Below, piece after piece: positions 1 through 7,730 of a stretch of DNA of 36,916 nucleotides. Source of the stretch: Bacteroidia bacterium (lineage in GTDB: Bacteria > Bacteroidota > Bacteroidia > Bacteroidales > Prolixibacteraceae); the NCBI GenBank assembly GCA_026391655.1, contig JAPLDR010000053.1, positions 1-36,916 on the forward strand. Reading direction: 5' to 3'. Made by a program: the position numbers and the translations under genes. The notes below the pieces were generated by a model, which was not told the origin of the DNA, did not search any database, and was given only the letters and a program-made list of their open reading frames with translations. How positions within the stretch are numbered: the first letter of the stretch is position 1; each line of letters opens with the position of its first letter.

Positions 1-2
1 TT

Positions 3-533
3 TTTATGAAACCCGATTCTTCTTTATTATTGGATAACAAGCACTTTTATCTTCCGGGATTTTCGAACGAAATTCACTACGAGGTTGAGTTGGTTATCAA
101 GATTAACCGTCTGGGAAAGAGCATTGAAGCGCGTTATGCTCACCGTTATTACGATGAGATTGGTCTCGGTGTCGACTTTACGGCCCGCGATATACAACGC
201 CAGTTGATTGAAAAAGGGTTGCCCTGGGAGAAAGCCAAAGCGTTTGACTCGGCCGCTGTTTTAGGGAAGTTTGTCCCTAAGGAAGAATTGGGTGACCTTG
301 GGCAGATCGATTTTTCGCTGCGCAAAAATGGGGAAGTAGTTCAGAACGGAAATTCACGCGATATGATTTTTTCCGTCGATACCATTATCGAACATATCTC
401 GCAGTTTGTTACGCTAAAGATTGGCGATCTGATCTATACAGGTACTCCAGCCGGCGTTGGTCCGGTTAAAATCAACGATCAGCTCGAAGGATTTATTGGC
501 GAAAGGAAGATGTTTGATTTTTTGGTGAAGTAG
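3..533 (+). CDS. Fumarylacetoacetate hydrolase (FAH) family protein, 5' truncated by window edge
   Basis: C-terminal 176 codons of an FAH-family protein, metal-dependent enzymes that cleave or hydrate beta-diketo or enol acids (FAHD1-like acylpyruvase or oxaloacetate decarboxylase is the closest small type). Visible family features are HYEVELVI, with the acidic metal ligands, GVDFTARD, LPWEKAKAFD and the C-terminal TGTPAGVGPV. The reading frame is open to the window edge: the codon before the first ATG (position 6) encodes Phe, as expected just ahead of the MKPDSS segment in family members of about 200 residues. The true start, with its GRNY-type N-terminus, therefore lies upstream and ATG 6 is internal. 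The 3' end overlaps the converging pgl gene by 41 bp. The substrate cannot be decided from this fragment. Confidence 0.85.
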   Translation, partial: FMKPDSSLLLDNKHFYLPGFSNEIHYEVELVIKINRLGKSIEARYAHRYYDEIGLGVDFTARDIQRQLIEKGLPWEKAKAFDSAAVLGKFVPKEELGDLGQIDFSLRKNGEVVQNGNSRDMIFSVDTIIEHISQFVTLKIGDLIYTGTPAGVGPVKINDQLEGFIGERKMFDFLVK

Positions 534-1260
534 TAATATTCTTATTCCTCCCCAAACAATCTTCGTCAACAAACCAATGTAATTCTCCAACCGGATGAAT
601 ATGTGAAGCCGGATAGTTTGATGCGCCTTTGGAATAATGAATAATCTCATCGAAAATTCCGGCTTTTGATTCGCCCGAAATCAGAAAAGCAACTCTTTTT
701 GCATTGTTTATTACTTTTCCGGTTAAGGTAACTCGTGGCTGACCTGTGACCGGGTGATAGGCAATTCCGGTAATCTCTTCAGATTCTATTAATTGCATTT
801 GATCGGGAAAAATAGAAGCGGTGTGTCCGTCGTCGCCTAAGCCCAGCATAATCAGATCAAATTCCGGCCAATTGTTACTCATTGGAACCAGCGATTTTAT
901 TTCCAAACCATATCTTTTCGACTCCCCGATCGGGTCACCTTCACCTTTAATCCGATGAATTCGACCGGGAGATTGCCCGAGCTTCCAAAACAGGAGTTTG
1001 TTTACCATGCCAAAATTACTTTCCTCATCGTAAGGGGCCACCATCCTTTCGTCGCCCCACCAAAAGTGGATTTTTTGCCATGGAACTTCACGTGAATATT
1101 TTTCAGCCAATAGTGAAAACAACAACGACGGTGTTCTGCCTCCCGATAACGCCAGATGAAAAGTGTCACCTGCAGTTTCATTTATCCAGCTAATTAAATG
1201 TACTGCAAATATATTGACTATATCTTCCGGTGATTTTCCAGTGTGTATATATTGGTTCAT
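493..1260 (-). CDS. pgl: 6-phosphogluconolactonase
   Basis: Hydrolyses 6-phosphoglucono-delta-lactone to 6-phosphogluconate, the second step of the oxidative pentose phosphate pathway, in the cytosol. The 255-residue protein has the glucosamine-6-P isomerase/lactonase fold signatures: LALSGGRTPSLLF (about 36-48), WWGDERMV (67-74) and LGLGDDGHTASIFP (139-152). It lies 32 bp downstream of zwf on the same strand, so the two are very likely cotranscribed. The C-terminal tail of about 20 polar residues (after WFVDEDCLG) is longer than usual, and its end overlaps the 3' end of the converging FAH-family gene by 41 bp. The start is the ATG just after the short zwf-pgl spacer. Confidence 0.95.
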   Translation of the reverse strand: MNQYIHTGKSPEDIVNIFAVHLISWINETAGDTFHLALSGGRTPSLLFSLLAEKYSREVPWQKIHFWWGDERMVAPYDEESNFGMVNKLLFWKLGQSPGRIHRIKGEGDPIGESKRYGLEIKSLVPMSNNWPEFDLIMLGLGDDGHTASIFPDQMQLIESEEITGIAYHPVTGQPRVTLTGKVINNAKRVAFLISGESKAGIFDEIIHYSKGASNYPASHIHPVGELHWFVDEDCLGRNKNITTSPKNQTSSFRQ

Positions 1261-1292
1261 TGATTTAATCCTTGTTGTCTTATGTTTTAAAA

Positions 1293-2798
1293 CTACAATT
1301 CGCAGTATAATCCGTCGTCAGCAAGATTTTTACACGGATATCGCCAGGTCATTTCCCCGTCCATGAGTCCGTCCGATTCGTAAGGGCCCCATGTTCCGGC
1401 AGGATAACCATAAATCGGTATCGAAGGATCATTTGCCCATGCATCAAGGATAGGTTGTATGAAAATCCAGGCTGCTTCGACAGTATCGCCACGCGAAAAA
1501 AGCGTTGCATCGCCATGTAAACAATCGAGCAGAAGGCGCTCATAGGCAGAAGATAACTGGATTTCAGCCAGACTCGAATAGTGGAAATCCATATTGACCT
1601 GATTCACACTGAATCCGGCTCCGGGTTCTTTCATGTTGAATTTTAGTAATAGGCCTTCATCGGGTTGAATTCTAATAATCAGCTGATTGGGTTTGTTTTG
1701 TTCTATCCCGTTCTGATCAAAAAGGTGGTGTGGTGTGGGCTTAAATTCGATGACGATTTCTGTTACCCTGGTCGGGAGTTTTTTCCCTGTCCGAATGAAA
1801 AACGGGACACCGGCCCATCGCCAGTTATCGATAAAAAACTTCATCGCGATAAACGTTTCAGTATGAGATCCGGGATCTACTCCGGACTCTTCGCGGTAGC
1901 CAGGCAAAGCCTGACCTTTTATTGTTGATGCTGTATATTGACCCCTGATTACCTGCTTTTGTAAATCTTCGGGTTTTATCGGCCTCAATGACTGAAAAAC
2001 CTTCATTACCTCATGCCTGATTGCGTCGGCTTCGATAATTACGGGAGGTTCCATGGCAACCATTCCTACAACCTGAAGTAAGTGGTTTTGCACCATGTCG
2101 CGCATGGCACCCGAGTGGTCGTAATATCCGCCACGTCCCTCTACGCCAAGACTCTCTGCCGAGGAGATTTCAACCCGCCCGATGAAATTCCGGTTCCAGA
2201 CAGGTTCAAAAATCCCATTGGCAAATCGCGTTACCATAAGGTTTTGAACAGTTTCCTTTCCAAGATAATGATCGATTCTAAAGATCTGATTTTCTTCATA
2301 GTTTTTCAGTAGGCTAATGTTCAGCAACCTGGCGCTTTTTAGATTGTTTCCGAAAGGTTTTTCAATAATCAACCTTCTGAAACCGTCCGATTGCGAATTT
2401 AGATCAGCTAAAGCCAGTTTTTCAGGAATTACATCGTAAAGATTGGGAGGAGTGGAGAGGTAAAACAAGTAATTTGCCGGGATATTCAGGGATTGGTTCA
2501 AACTTTCTAACCGGGTTTTTAACTTTACGTAATCCTCTGTCAGTTCGTAATCAATTGTTTGATAATAAATTTTGTTTAGAAATTGAATATTTTTTTCCTC
2601 GTCAGTGGGTAAAAATTCAGTCATCCGATGTCGGAATTCTTCTTCTGTGAGCGGCGTTCGGCTGGTACCTAAGATCACAAAATCATCGGGTAAAAGATGG
2701 TTAATAAATAATTGATGAATTGCCGGGATCAATTTTCTTTTTGTCAGATCGCCCGAAGCACCGAAAATAACAATGATATGTGGATCAGGTATTTTCAT
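1293..2798 (-). CDS. zwf: Glucose-6-phosphate 1-dehydrogenase
   Basis: Oxidises glucose 6-phosphate to 6-phosphogluconolactone with NADP(+) as the usual acceptor, the entry step of the oxidative pentose phosphate pathway. It is 501 residues long, normal for the bacterial enzyme. The nucleotide-binding GASGDLTKRKL lies at 13-23, EKPFG at 146-150, and the active-site signature RIDHYLGKE at 174-182 with the substrate-binding Lys181. The catalytic His is expected further on, in the C-terminal beta+alpha domain. It is followed by pgl after 32 bp. Gnd (6-phosphogluconate dehydrogenase), which often precedes zwf in Bacteroidetes, is not adjacent: the upstream neighbour is the phosphopantetheinyl transferase, 91 bp away. 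No clear TAnnTTTG box was found in that gap. Confidence 0.97.
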   Translation of the reverse strand: MKIPDPHIIVIFGASGDLTKRKLIPAIHQLFINHLLPDDFVILGTSRTPLTEEEFRHRMTEFLPTDEEKNIQFLNKIYYQTIDYELTEDYVKLKTRLESLNQSLNIPANYLFYLSTPPNLYDVIPEKLALADLNSQSDGFRRLIIEKPFGNNLKSARLLNISLLKNYEENQIFRIDHYLGKETVQNLMVTRFANGIFEPVWNRNFIGRVEISSAESLGVEGRGGYYDHSGAMRDMVQNHLLQVVGMVAMEPPVIIEADAIRHEVMKVFQSLRPIKPEDLQKQVIRGQYTASTIKGQALPGYREESGVDPGSHTETFIAMKFFIDNWRWAGVPFFIRTGKKLPTRVTEIVIEFKPTPHHLFDQNGIEQNKPNQLIIRIQPDEGLLLKFNMKEPGAGFSVNQVNMDFHYSSLAEIQLSSAYERLLLDCLHGDATLFSRGDTVEAAWIFIQPILDAWANDPSIPIYGYPAGTWGPYESDGLMDGEMTWRYPCKNLADDGLYCEL

Positions 2799-2889
2799 AT
2801 TTATAATATTTGTAGTTGTATAAATAGTAATGAGACGTTTGGGGGCTCCGATTGTTCAATCACTGTTCGAAAAAAGGCGGGTTTTAGCT

Positions 2890-3549
2890 TTATAGCGAGA
2901 AACGAGCCTTATCAACCCAGCCCCAGACGATAAGGACTTCACTTACCAGCTTATGATACAGCGTGATGGTTATCGAACCAGACTTGTCATTAAACGTTCC
3001 CTTAAATGAGTCGGAATCTTCTAATGAATCATTCATTAAAAGACGTATATCAGTCGAAAATTCAATGTTACTTAGTGGTACTATTTTGAAAATGGCCTCT
3101 TTAGCACACCAATGCACCAACATCCAATGATTTGAAAGTTCTGCTTTATCATTGCAAGTGGCTAATTCCTCGGGGGAGAGAAAACGGCTGGCCACTCTCC
3201 CTACTTTTCTGGATGTGAGTTCAATGTCAATACCGGGAATAGAAGTATTATGAAGTATTATGGCAATATAGCCTGTTGAGTGAGATATACTTATATTGGT
3301 AAGGCAGTCTTCTATATAGGGACGTCCATCATTATGATATTTAATTGGATTCGGTTCGCTCTTAAGTTCATTTAGAAGCGCTCGTGTAGCAAGCCACTCT
3401 TTTTTACGGTGAGGGGCAGAAATTCCGGAATAGGTGATCACATCAGGAACCGATAATTTGGCCAATAAAAGCAACTCATCAATCTCTTCGGAAACTTTCC
3501 AAAGTCCGATCTCTCCGTTTTCGATATTTTCGCGCAGTATCAGTGGCAT
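2890..3549 (-). CDS. 4'-phosphopantetheinyl transferase superfamily protein
   Basis: Transfers the phosphopantetheine arm of CoA to a serine of carrier proteins. The 219-residue protein has the Sfp-type organisation. The first metal-binding motif is GIDIEL (about 125-130), and the second is WCAKEAIFKI (about 167-176), corresponding to the WxxKE(A/S) signature. An HRKKEW segment near residue 48 matches the N-terminal substrate-binding region. The length fits Sfp-like enzymes rather than the short AcpS. The start ATG overlaps the gldD stop codon by one base (TAATG), so it is translationally coupled to gldD. The partner carrier protein is not in the window. Confidence 0.9.
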   Translation of the reverse strand: MPLILRENIENGEIGLWKVSEEIDELLLLAKLSVPDVITYSGISAPHRKKEWLATRALLNELKSEPNPIKYHNDGRPYIEDCLTNISISHSTGYIAIILHNTSIPGIDIELTSRKVGRVASRFLSPEELATCNDKAELSNHWMLVHWCAKEAIFKIVPLSNIEFSTDIRLLMNDSLEDSDSFKGTFNDKSGSITITLYHKLVSEVLIVWGWVDKARFSL

Positions 3550-4139
3550 TATTTACTCTCTTTCCATTCAGTCGTTTCGATCAGTCGGAGTACGTCCTGA
3601 TTTAAGAAACTAATTACTGGTTGCAAACTGTCAATATTGGGTATTTCTTTAATATACAATGCTCCACGAAGGAAATGCTTTACACTGTCGGTCAAATAAA
3701 ACTGCATGGGTGAAGCTGCATTTCCTTTGATATTGTAAATGGTACCATAAACTTTTTTAGAAGGATTTATAAAAAGCTGCTCTTCGATTGAGTTGGCTTT
3801 TTGAGAATGTTTATAAGCAAGGGTCCGCGATTCTTCAATATAAACCCCCAGATTCTGATTAATATTCTTATAACTGAGATGTATCTGTGCATGGTTGGCC
3901 GGTACTTCGATGGTAACCCAATCCAATTGATTCAAATTTAATGAATCACGCCCAGGGTTCGAATAGACAGGAATCTGAAAATTGTAGGGAACAGGCATCC
4001 CAAGAGGTTTGTAACTCTTAGCAGGAAATGAAATTCTAAAATATCCTCTTGGTTTGGGTGTGTGCTCTTTCTTGCATGAACTGAAAAAAAGAAGCAATCC
4101 AAATAGCAGAAAAACAAATATAGGCTTCACTTTTCCCAT
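3549..4139 (-). CDS. gldD: Gliding motility lipoprotein GldD
   Basis: Lipoprotein needed for Bacteroidetes gliding in Flavobacterium johnsoniae; its molecular role is unresolved. I start it at the Met opening MGKVKPIF, which gives a signal peptide with hydrophobic core and lipobox LLFFSSC and places the ATG two bases after the gldE stop. Longer in-frame starts up to 4172 would overlap gldE. The mature part begins with a Lys-rich linker and the family segment PRGYFRISFPAKSY. The order gldE-gldD, in an ssb/mutY context, is a conserved Bacteroidetes arrangement and supports the name. Orthologues also occur in non-gliding members, so motility cannot be inferred from this gene alone. Confidence 0.9.
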   Translation of the reverse strand: MGKVKPIFVFLLFGLLLFFSSCKKEHTPKPRGYFRISFPAKSYKPLGMPVPYNFQIPVYSNPGRDSLNLNQLDWVTIEVPANHAQIHLSYKNINQNLGVYIEESRTLAYKHSQKANSIEEQLFINPSKKVYGTIYNIKGNAASPMQFYLTDSVKHFLRGALYIKEIPNIDSLQPVISFLNQDVLRLIETTEWKESK

Positions 4140-4140
4140 C

Positions 4141-5484
4141 TTATTGCACATCGGTAGTTTTGATTGGATCAATCGTAACTTTGATTTTAGTGATGCGTCG
4201 GGTATTTACCCCTTCAACTTCAAAAGTGAAGTTTTTACATTTTAATTTTTCATGCAGCATTGGAAATTCTCCTTTTAATTCGAGAATTAAACCGGCCAAT
4301 GTATCGGCCTCTCCTTTAATATCATCAAAGATATCGTCCTTTGAATCAAGAACTTTGCAAAAATCGTTGAGCATTGCTCTTCCATCGAAAAGAAATTCGA
4401 ACTCGCTGATTTGTGTAAACAGAGATTCATCTTCGTCAAATTCATCGGCAATGTCGCCAACAATCTCTTCGAGAATATCCTCAAGCGTTACAAGTCCTGA
4501 AGTTCCTCCAAACTCATCAACAACGATAGCCATGTGAACTTTCGATTTCTGGAAATCTTCGAGAAGATCATCGATTTTTTTAGTTTCCGGAACAAAAAAT
4601 GGTTGTCGCATAAGGGATTGCCACCTGTAGGTTGCACTTTTGTCGAGATAAGGAAGAAGATCTTTGATGTATAGGATTCCGCGCACATCGTCAAGTGTAC
4701 CTGCGAACACCGGAATCCTTGAATACCCCGATTCTTTAATGATTTGTAGCACCCGTTCAAAATTGCTGTGAATGTCAATAGAGGTCACTTCAAGTCTCGA
4801 TCGCATGATTTCATTTACCCCTTTGTTTCCGAATTTCACGATCCCTTCCAAAATTTCCTTGTCATCCGAAATATCGAGATGGTCTGTGAGCTGTAGTGCT
4901 TTAGAAATTTCATCGATTGATAAGTTCTTTTTGTATTTTAGTAAACGCTTGTTTACAAAGGATGTTGAGTTAATCAGTAAGAAATTAACAGGCCTTGTAA
5001 TGATCACGAGTACATTAATAAATGCTGACATCCTTATTGCCAAGGTCTTGGGATAATGAGCAGCATATACTTTGGGAATAATTTCGCCGAAAAGGAGGAT
5101 CAGCGATGTTATGAAAATAGTGTTGAAAATAAACCCAAGTGTCGGAACAAGCGAAAAATCGATCAGGCTGTTGGTAATATGGGCAGTCAGGAGGACGACG
5201 CCAATATTTACAAAATTATTCCCGACCAAAACAGCAGCAAGAAGTTGTTCAGGTTCAGATAATAGTTTAATCACTAAACCGGCTGAACGTTTCTTATTCG
5301 ATTTAAGATCTTTGATCTCTTTTGGTTCCAGCGAGAAAAGCGCAACTTCCGATCCCGATATAAGTGCCGAGAGCGCTAATAATACAATTACAAATATCAA
5401 GCCTGTGAGGGTTTCGGAAGTGAAATGATTAAATCCAATGTCCCCACGAAGCGTTTCAAAAAAAGAAACCGCGTCTGTTTCCAA
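4141..5484 (-). CDS. gldE: GldE, CNNM/CBS-domain (CorC-HlyC type) membrane protein
   Basis: Integral membrane protein of 447 residues. The N-terminal CNNM (DUF21) domain has about four membrane segments (residues 22-160), including the family signature ALISGSEVALFSL. A CBS-domain pair follows (about 205-330, with VHMAIVVDEFGGTSGLVTLEDILEE), then a C-terminal CorC/HlyC domain with the acidic DEFDEDE stretch at its entry. Relatives act in Mg/Co ion efflux; GldE assists GldD in gliding. The apparent initiator is TTG at 5484-5482, as no in-frame ATG exists between it and the stop at 5500-5502. An ATT would be the only alternative upstream. The gene lies 18 bp after ssb. Confidence 0.9.
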   Translation of the reverse strand: METDAVSFFETLRGDIGFNHFTSETLTGLIFVIVLLALSALISGSEVALFSLEPKEIKDLKSNKKRSAGLVIKLLSEPEQLLAAVLVGNNFVNIGVVLLTAHITNSLIDFSLVPTLGFIFNTIFITSLILLFGEIIPKVYAAHYPKTLAIRMSAFINVLVIITRPVNFLLINSTSFVNKRLLKYKKNLSIDEISKALQLTDHLDISDDKEILEGIVKFGNKGVNEIMRSRLEVTSIDIHSNFERVLQIIKESGYSRIPVFAGTLDDVRGILYIKDLLPYLDKSATYRWQSLMRQPFFVPETKKIDDLLEDFQKSKVHMAIVVDEFGGTSGLVTLEDILEEIVGDIADEFDEDESLFTQISEFEFLFDGRAMLNDFCKVLDSKDDIFDDIKGEADTLAGLILELKGEFPMLHEKLKCKNFTFEVEGVNTRRITKIKVTIDPIKTTDVQ

Positions 5485-5502
5485 CTTAATTAATTTAATT
5501 TA

Positions 5503-5949
5503 TCAAAAGGGTAAATCATCACCCTCTTTATCCTCATTTCCGTAGGCGTTCGGTTCGTTAAAAGGTTCGCTTACCCCAGACGGTTGAGCGGCCTTTGTCC
5601 CTTCGGCAGATACGCCTTCACCTTTTTTTCCGAGAAACTGAATTGTATCGGCTAAAATTTCGGTGATGTATCTTTTTGTTCCATCTTGCGCATCGTAACT
5701 GCGTGTCCTGATTTTGCCCTCGACATAAATCCGACTTCCCTTACGGATATAATTCTCAGCGATTGAAGCTAAACCACGCCAGCAAACGATATTGTGCCAT
5801 TCGGTGGTTGTTACCTTCTCTCCACTTTTATTGGTGTAATTCTCCGAGGTGGCCAAAGTGAAATGTGCCACAGAGACATTACTTTCAAGATGCTTTACTT
5901 CAGGGTCTTTCCCTACATTTCCTACTAAAATAACTTTGTTAACTGACAT
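5503..5949 (-). CDS. ssb: Single-stranded DNA-binding protein
   Basis: Binds single-stranded DNA as a tetramer in replication, repair and recombination. The 148-residue product begins MSVNKVILVGNVGKDPEV, typical of bacterial SSB, and has the OB fold over residues 1-110, including EWHNIVCW and the KGSRIYVEGKI strand. A flexible Gly/Pro/Asn-rich linker leads to the acidic tip DDLPF, the docking site for partner proteins. I chose the ATG at 5949. The reading frame runs further up, but its first possible start there is a TTG. It is cotranscribed with gldE and gldD and has its own candidate -7 box upstream (6012-6019). Confidence 0.96.
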   Translation of the reverse strand: MSVNKVILVGNVGKDPEVKHLESNVSVAHFTLATSENYTNKSGEKVTTTEWHNIVCWRGLASIAENYIRKGSRIYVEGKIRTRSYDAQDGTKRYITEILADTIQFLGKKGEGVSAEGTKAAQPSGVSEPFNEPNAYGNEDKEGDDLPF

Positions 5950-6011
5950 GATTGACAAGATTATGGTTTGTTAGCCTAAATTACGAAAAAAGCATTAGAA
6001 ATACAAGTCCC

Positions 6012-6019
6012 CAAAGATA
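6012..6019 (-). promoter_or_regulatory. Candidate -7 promoter box for ssb-gldE-gldD
   Basis: The complement reads TATCTTTG, an exact match to the Bacteroidetes -7 consensus TAnnTTTG. Initiation would fall near 6005, leaving a leader of about 55 nt before the ssb ATG. No clear TTG -33 element sits at 17-23 bp spacing, so the call rests on one box only. Confidence 0.4.
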
Positions 6020-6045
6020 AAAAAATACGTCGAATTTTCAGGTTA

Positions 6046-7107
6046 TCACGGCAGTTTGTTCCCGGTATTCCCCAATAAAAAGTTATCGATCAGTTTTGGG
6101 ACTGGATACTCATGAACATCATCAGGAAGAACTCTGATCCAGGGGAAACTGGTCTCAGGATTCAGAATGGTGATTTCTATGAACCTGACATGTAATTTTT
6201 GATGGGTCAAAACATGGATTATTTCAGGAGTAATTGAATCAATGACGATCTTTATTCCTTTAAATATTGATCTGAATTCCTCATTGGTTAGAATTTCTAC
6301 ATTAGTTAATGCCTTTGGCGATTCAATTAGCGGAAACTGGTATAAATTACGCCATATGTCATTTTCCAGGCGTTTTTCAAGATAAATAAATTTCGATTGC
6401 CTGATTAAAAGGTAATTGAAAAAACGATTTTTCACACTTGTTTGCTTTGATTTAGCCGGAAGTTTGGCGATTTCGTTGTGTGCAAATGCCAGGCATTGGT
6501 CTTGAAACGGACATCTGCTGCAGTCGGGATTTCGCGGAGTACATTGCAATGCACCAAACTCCATTAGGGCTACATTAAATATAGCCGGATTTTGGAGATC
6601 AAGCAACTGGTTAGCTAAAACGCTGAATTCTTTCTTCCCTTTTGACGAGTCGATAGGTGTAACTATTCCAAATACCCTTGATAGTACTCGGTAGACATTT
6701 CCGTCAATTGCAGCGTATGGCAAGCCAAAAGCAATTGATGCAATCGCGGCAGCGGTGTAACTGCCGATTCCTTTAAGATGTACTATATTAATATAGGTGT
6801 CGGGAAATAGTCCGTTGAATTCATTCATGATCTGCCGGGCGGCCGCGTGCATATTTCTGGCCCTCGAATAATAACCCAGACCTTGCCAGACTTTTAAAAC
6901 TTCATTCTCGGGAGCACTGGCCAGTGATTTTACGTCAGGAAATCGTTCGACAAAACGGAGAAAATAGGCCGTTCCCTGGTCAACCCTGGTCTGTTGGAGT
7001 ATAATTTCGGATACCCAAACAAAATAGGGATCATTTTTTGCTCGCCAGGGGAGATCGCGGGCATTCTGTTGATACCAAACTGTCAATATTTTATGGAATT
7101 TGGGCAT
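6046..7107 (-). CDS. mutY: A/G-specific adenine DNA glycosylase
   Basis: Removes adenine mispaired with 8-oxoguanine in base-excision repair. In 353 residues it shows the HhH-GPD glycosylase domain: the catalytic Glu34 in SEIILQQTRV, the helix-hairpin-helix LKGIGSYTAAAIAS (111-124) and catalytic Asp135 in AIDGNVYRVLSR. The iron-sulfur loop has Cys189, Cys196, Cys199 and Cys205 with the expected C-x6-C-x2-C-x5-C spacing. The C-terminal part is the NUDIX-like domain that reads the 8-oxoG strand. It is divergent from the HU gene and upstream of ssb by 96 bp. Confidence 0.96.
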   Translation of the reverse strand: MPKFHKILTVWYQQNARDLPWRAKNDPYFVWVSEIILQQTRVDQGTAYFLRFVERFPDVKSLASAPENEVLKVWQGLGYYSRARNMHAAARQIMNEFNGLFPDTYINIVHLKGIGSYTAAAIASIAFGLPYAAIDGNVYRVLSRVFGIVTPIDSSKGKKEFSVLANQLLDLQNPAIFNVALMEFGALQCTPRNPDCSRCPFQDQCLAFAHNEIAKLPAKSKQTSVKNRFFNYLLIRQSKFIYLEKRLENDIWRNLYQFPLIESPKALTNVEILTNEEFRSIFKGIKIVIDSITPEIIHVLTHQKLHVRFIEITILNPETSFPWIRVLPDDVHEYPVPKLIDNFLLGNTGNKLP

Positions 7108-7167
7108 ATTTTTGCTGTTTTAAAAAAAAATTCACGAAAAGAACAAAAAATATTGATTAGTATGATG

Positions 7168-7194
7168 TTGGTTAATCCAAAAGCTATATATTTG
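7168..7194 (+). promoter_or_regulatory. Promoter of the HU gene
   Basis: TTG at 7168-7170, then a 16-bp gap, then TATATTTG at 7187-7194, an exact TAnnTTTG -7 box. Transcription would start near 7201, about 40 nt ahead of the HU ATG. The spacing is slightly short of the usual 17-23 bp. Confidence 0.6.
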
Positions 7195-7239
7195 TGGACC
7201 AAAACAGAATTAAAAGTCGAATCATTTAAATTTATAGCA

Positions 7240-7524
7240 ATGACAAAAGCAGACATCGTAAACGAGATTTCGAAAAACACGGGTATTGAGAAAGTAACAG
7301 TTCAAAAAGCTGTTGAAGCATTTATGGACACCGTATCCGGATCACTGGCAGAAGGAAACAATGTTTACCTTCGGGGTTTTGGGAGTTTTATCGTGAAAAA
7401 ACGTGCTGAAAAAACAGCTCGTAACATTTCCCGCAACACCACGATTATTATTCCTGAACATTTCATTCCTTCTTTTAAACCGGCTAAGACTTTTGTAGGT
7501 CGTGTTAAGAGCAATGTGAAATAA
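7240..7524 (+). CDS. HU family DNA-binding protein
   Basis: Small histone-like protein of 94 residues that bends and compacts DNA. It begins MTKADIVNEISKNTGIEK and has the usual two N-terminal helices. A beta arm follows, with the core GNNVYLRGFGSFIVKKRAEKTARN (signature GFGSF near 48-52), and then the minor-groove arm ending in FIPSFKPAKTF. The reading frame runs upstream to 6994, but the residues before this Met lack family similarity and the promoter at 7168-7194 lies inside that extension, so the ATG at 7240 is the start. The basic peptide gene follows after 16 bp. Confidence 0.96.
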   Translation: MTKADIVNEISKNTGIEKVTVQKAVEAFMDTVSGSLAEGNNVYLRGFGSFIVKKRAEKTARNISRNTTIIIPEHFIPSFKPAKTFVGRVKSNVK

Positions 7525-7540
7525 TTAAACGAGTTAAATT

Positions 7541-7633
7541 ATGCCGAGCGGTAAAAAAAGAAAAGGACATAAAATGGCTACCCACAAACGGAAAAAACGT
7601 TTGCGGAAAAATCGCCACAAAAAGAAAAAGTAA
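7541..7633 (+). CDS. 30-residue Lys/Arg-rich ribosomal peptide (bS22/mS38, AURKAIP1-COX24 type)
   Basis: A 31-codon gene starting MPSGKKRKGHKM, with 20 of 30 residues Lys, Arg or His. Its central pattern HKMxxHKxKKRxRKxRxKKK resembles the C-terminal domain of mitochondrial mS38 (AURKAIP1/Cox24) and the 33-residue mycobacterial bS22, small-subunit proteins buried in rRNA. The same peptide is widespread in Bacteroidetes, usually annotated as hypothetical. It lies 16 bp after HU and before a perfect 12-bp hairpin, so HU and this gene form one transcript. The ribosomal assignment is by recalled family resemblance, not by a search. Confidence 0.75.
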   Translation: MPSGKKRKGHKMATHKRKKRLRKNRHKKKK

Positions 7634-7660
7634 TCTTTTCGTGGTAGGAGAAGGAATTTG

Positions 7661-7688
7661 AACCTAAAGTGCTTATGCACTTTAGGTT
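7661..7688 (+). terminator. Perfect 12-bp hairpin after the HU/bS22-like transcript
   Basis: AACCTAAAGTGC at 7661-7672 pairs perfectly with 7677-7688 across a four-base TTAT loop. The downstream tract is T-rich but interrupted (TTTG TTGTATTTATT). It most likely ends the HU transcript, and could also act as a leader structure for the RNase gene 43 bp further on. Confidence 0.65.
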
Positions 7689-7730
7689 TGTTGTATTTAT
7701 TAATATTTATTTATAGTAAGAGTAGAGAAC

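Noticed and set aside
6915-6926. CACTGGCCAGTG palindrome
   Set aside because: It lies in the coding part of mutY and its residues are ordinary for the family, so it is probably chance.
6994-7239. N-terminal extension of the HU reading frame
   Set aside because: It contains the HU promoter, overlaps the mutY start and has no HU-family similarity. The ATG at 7240 gives the standard protein.
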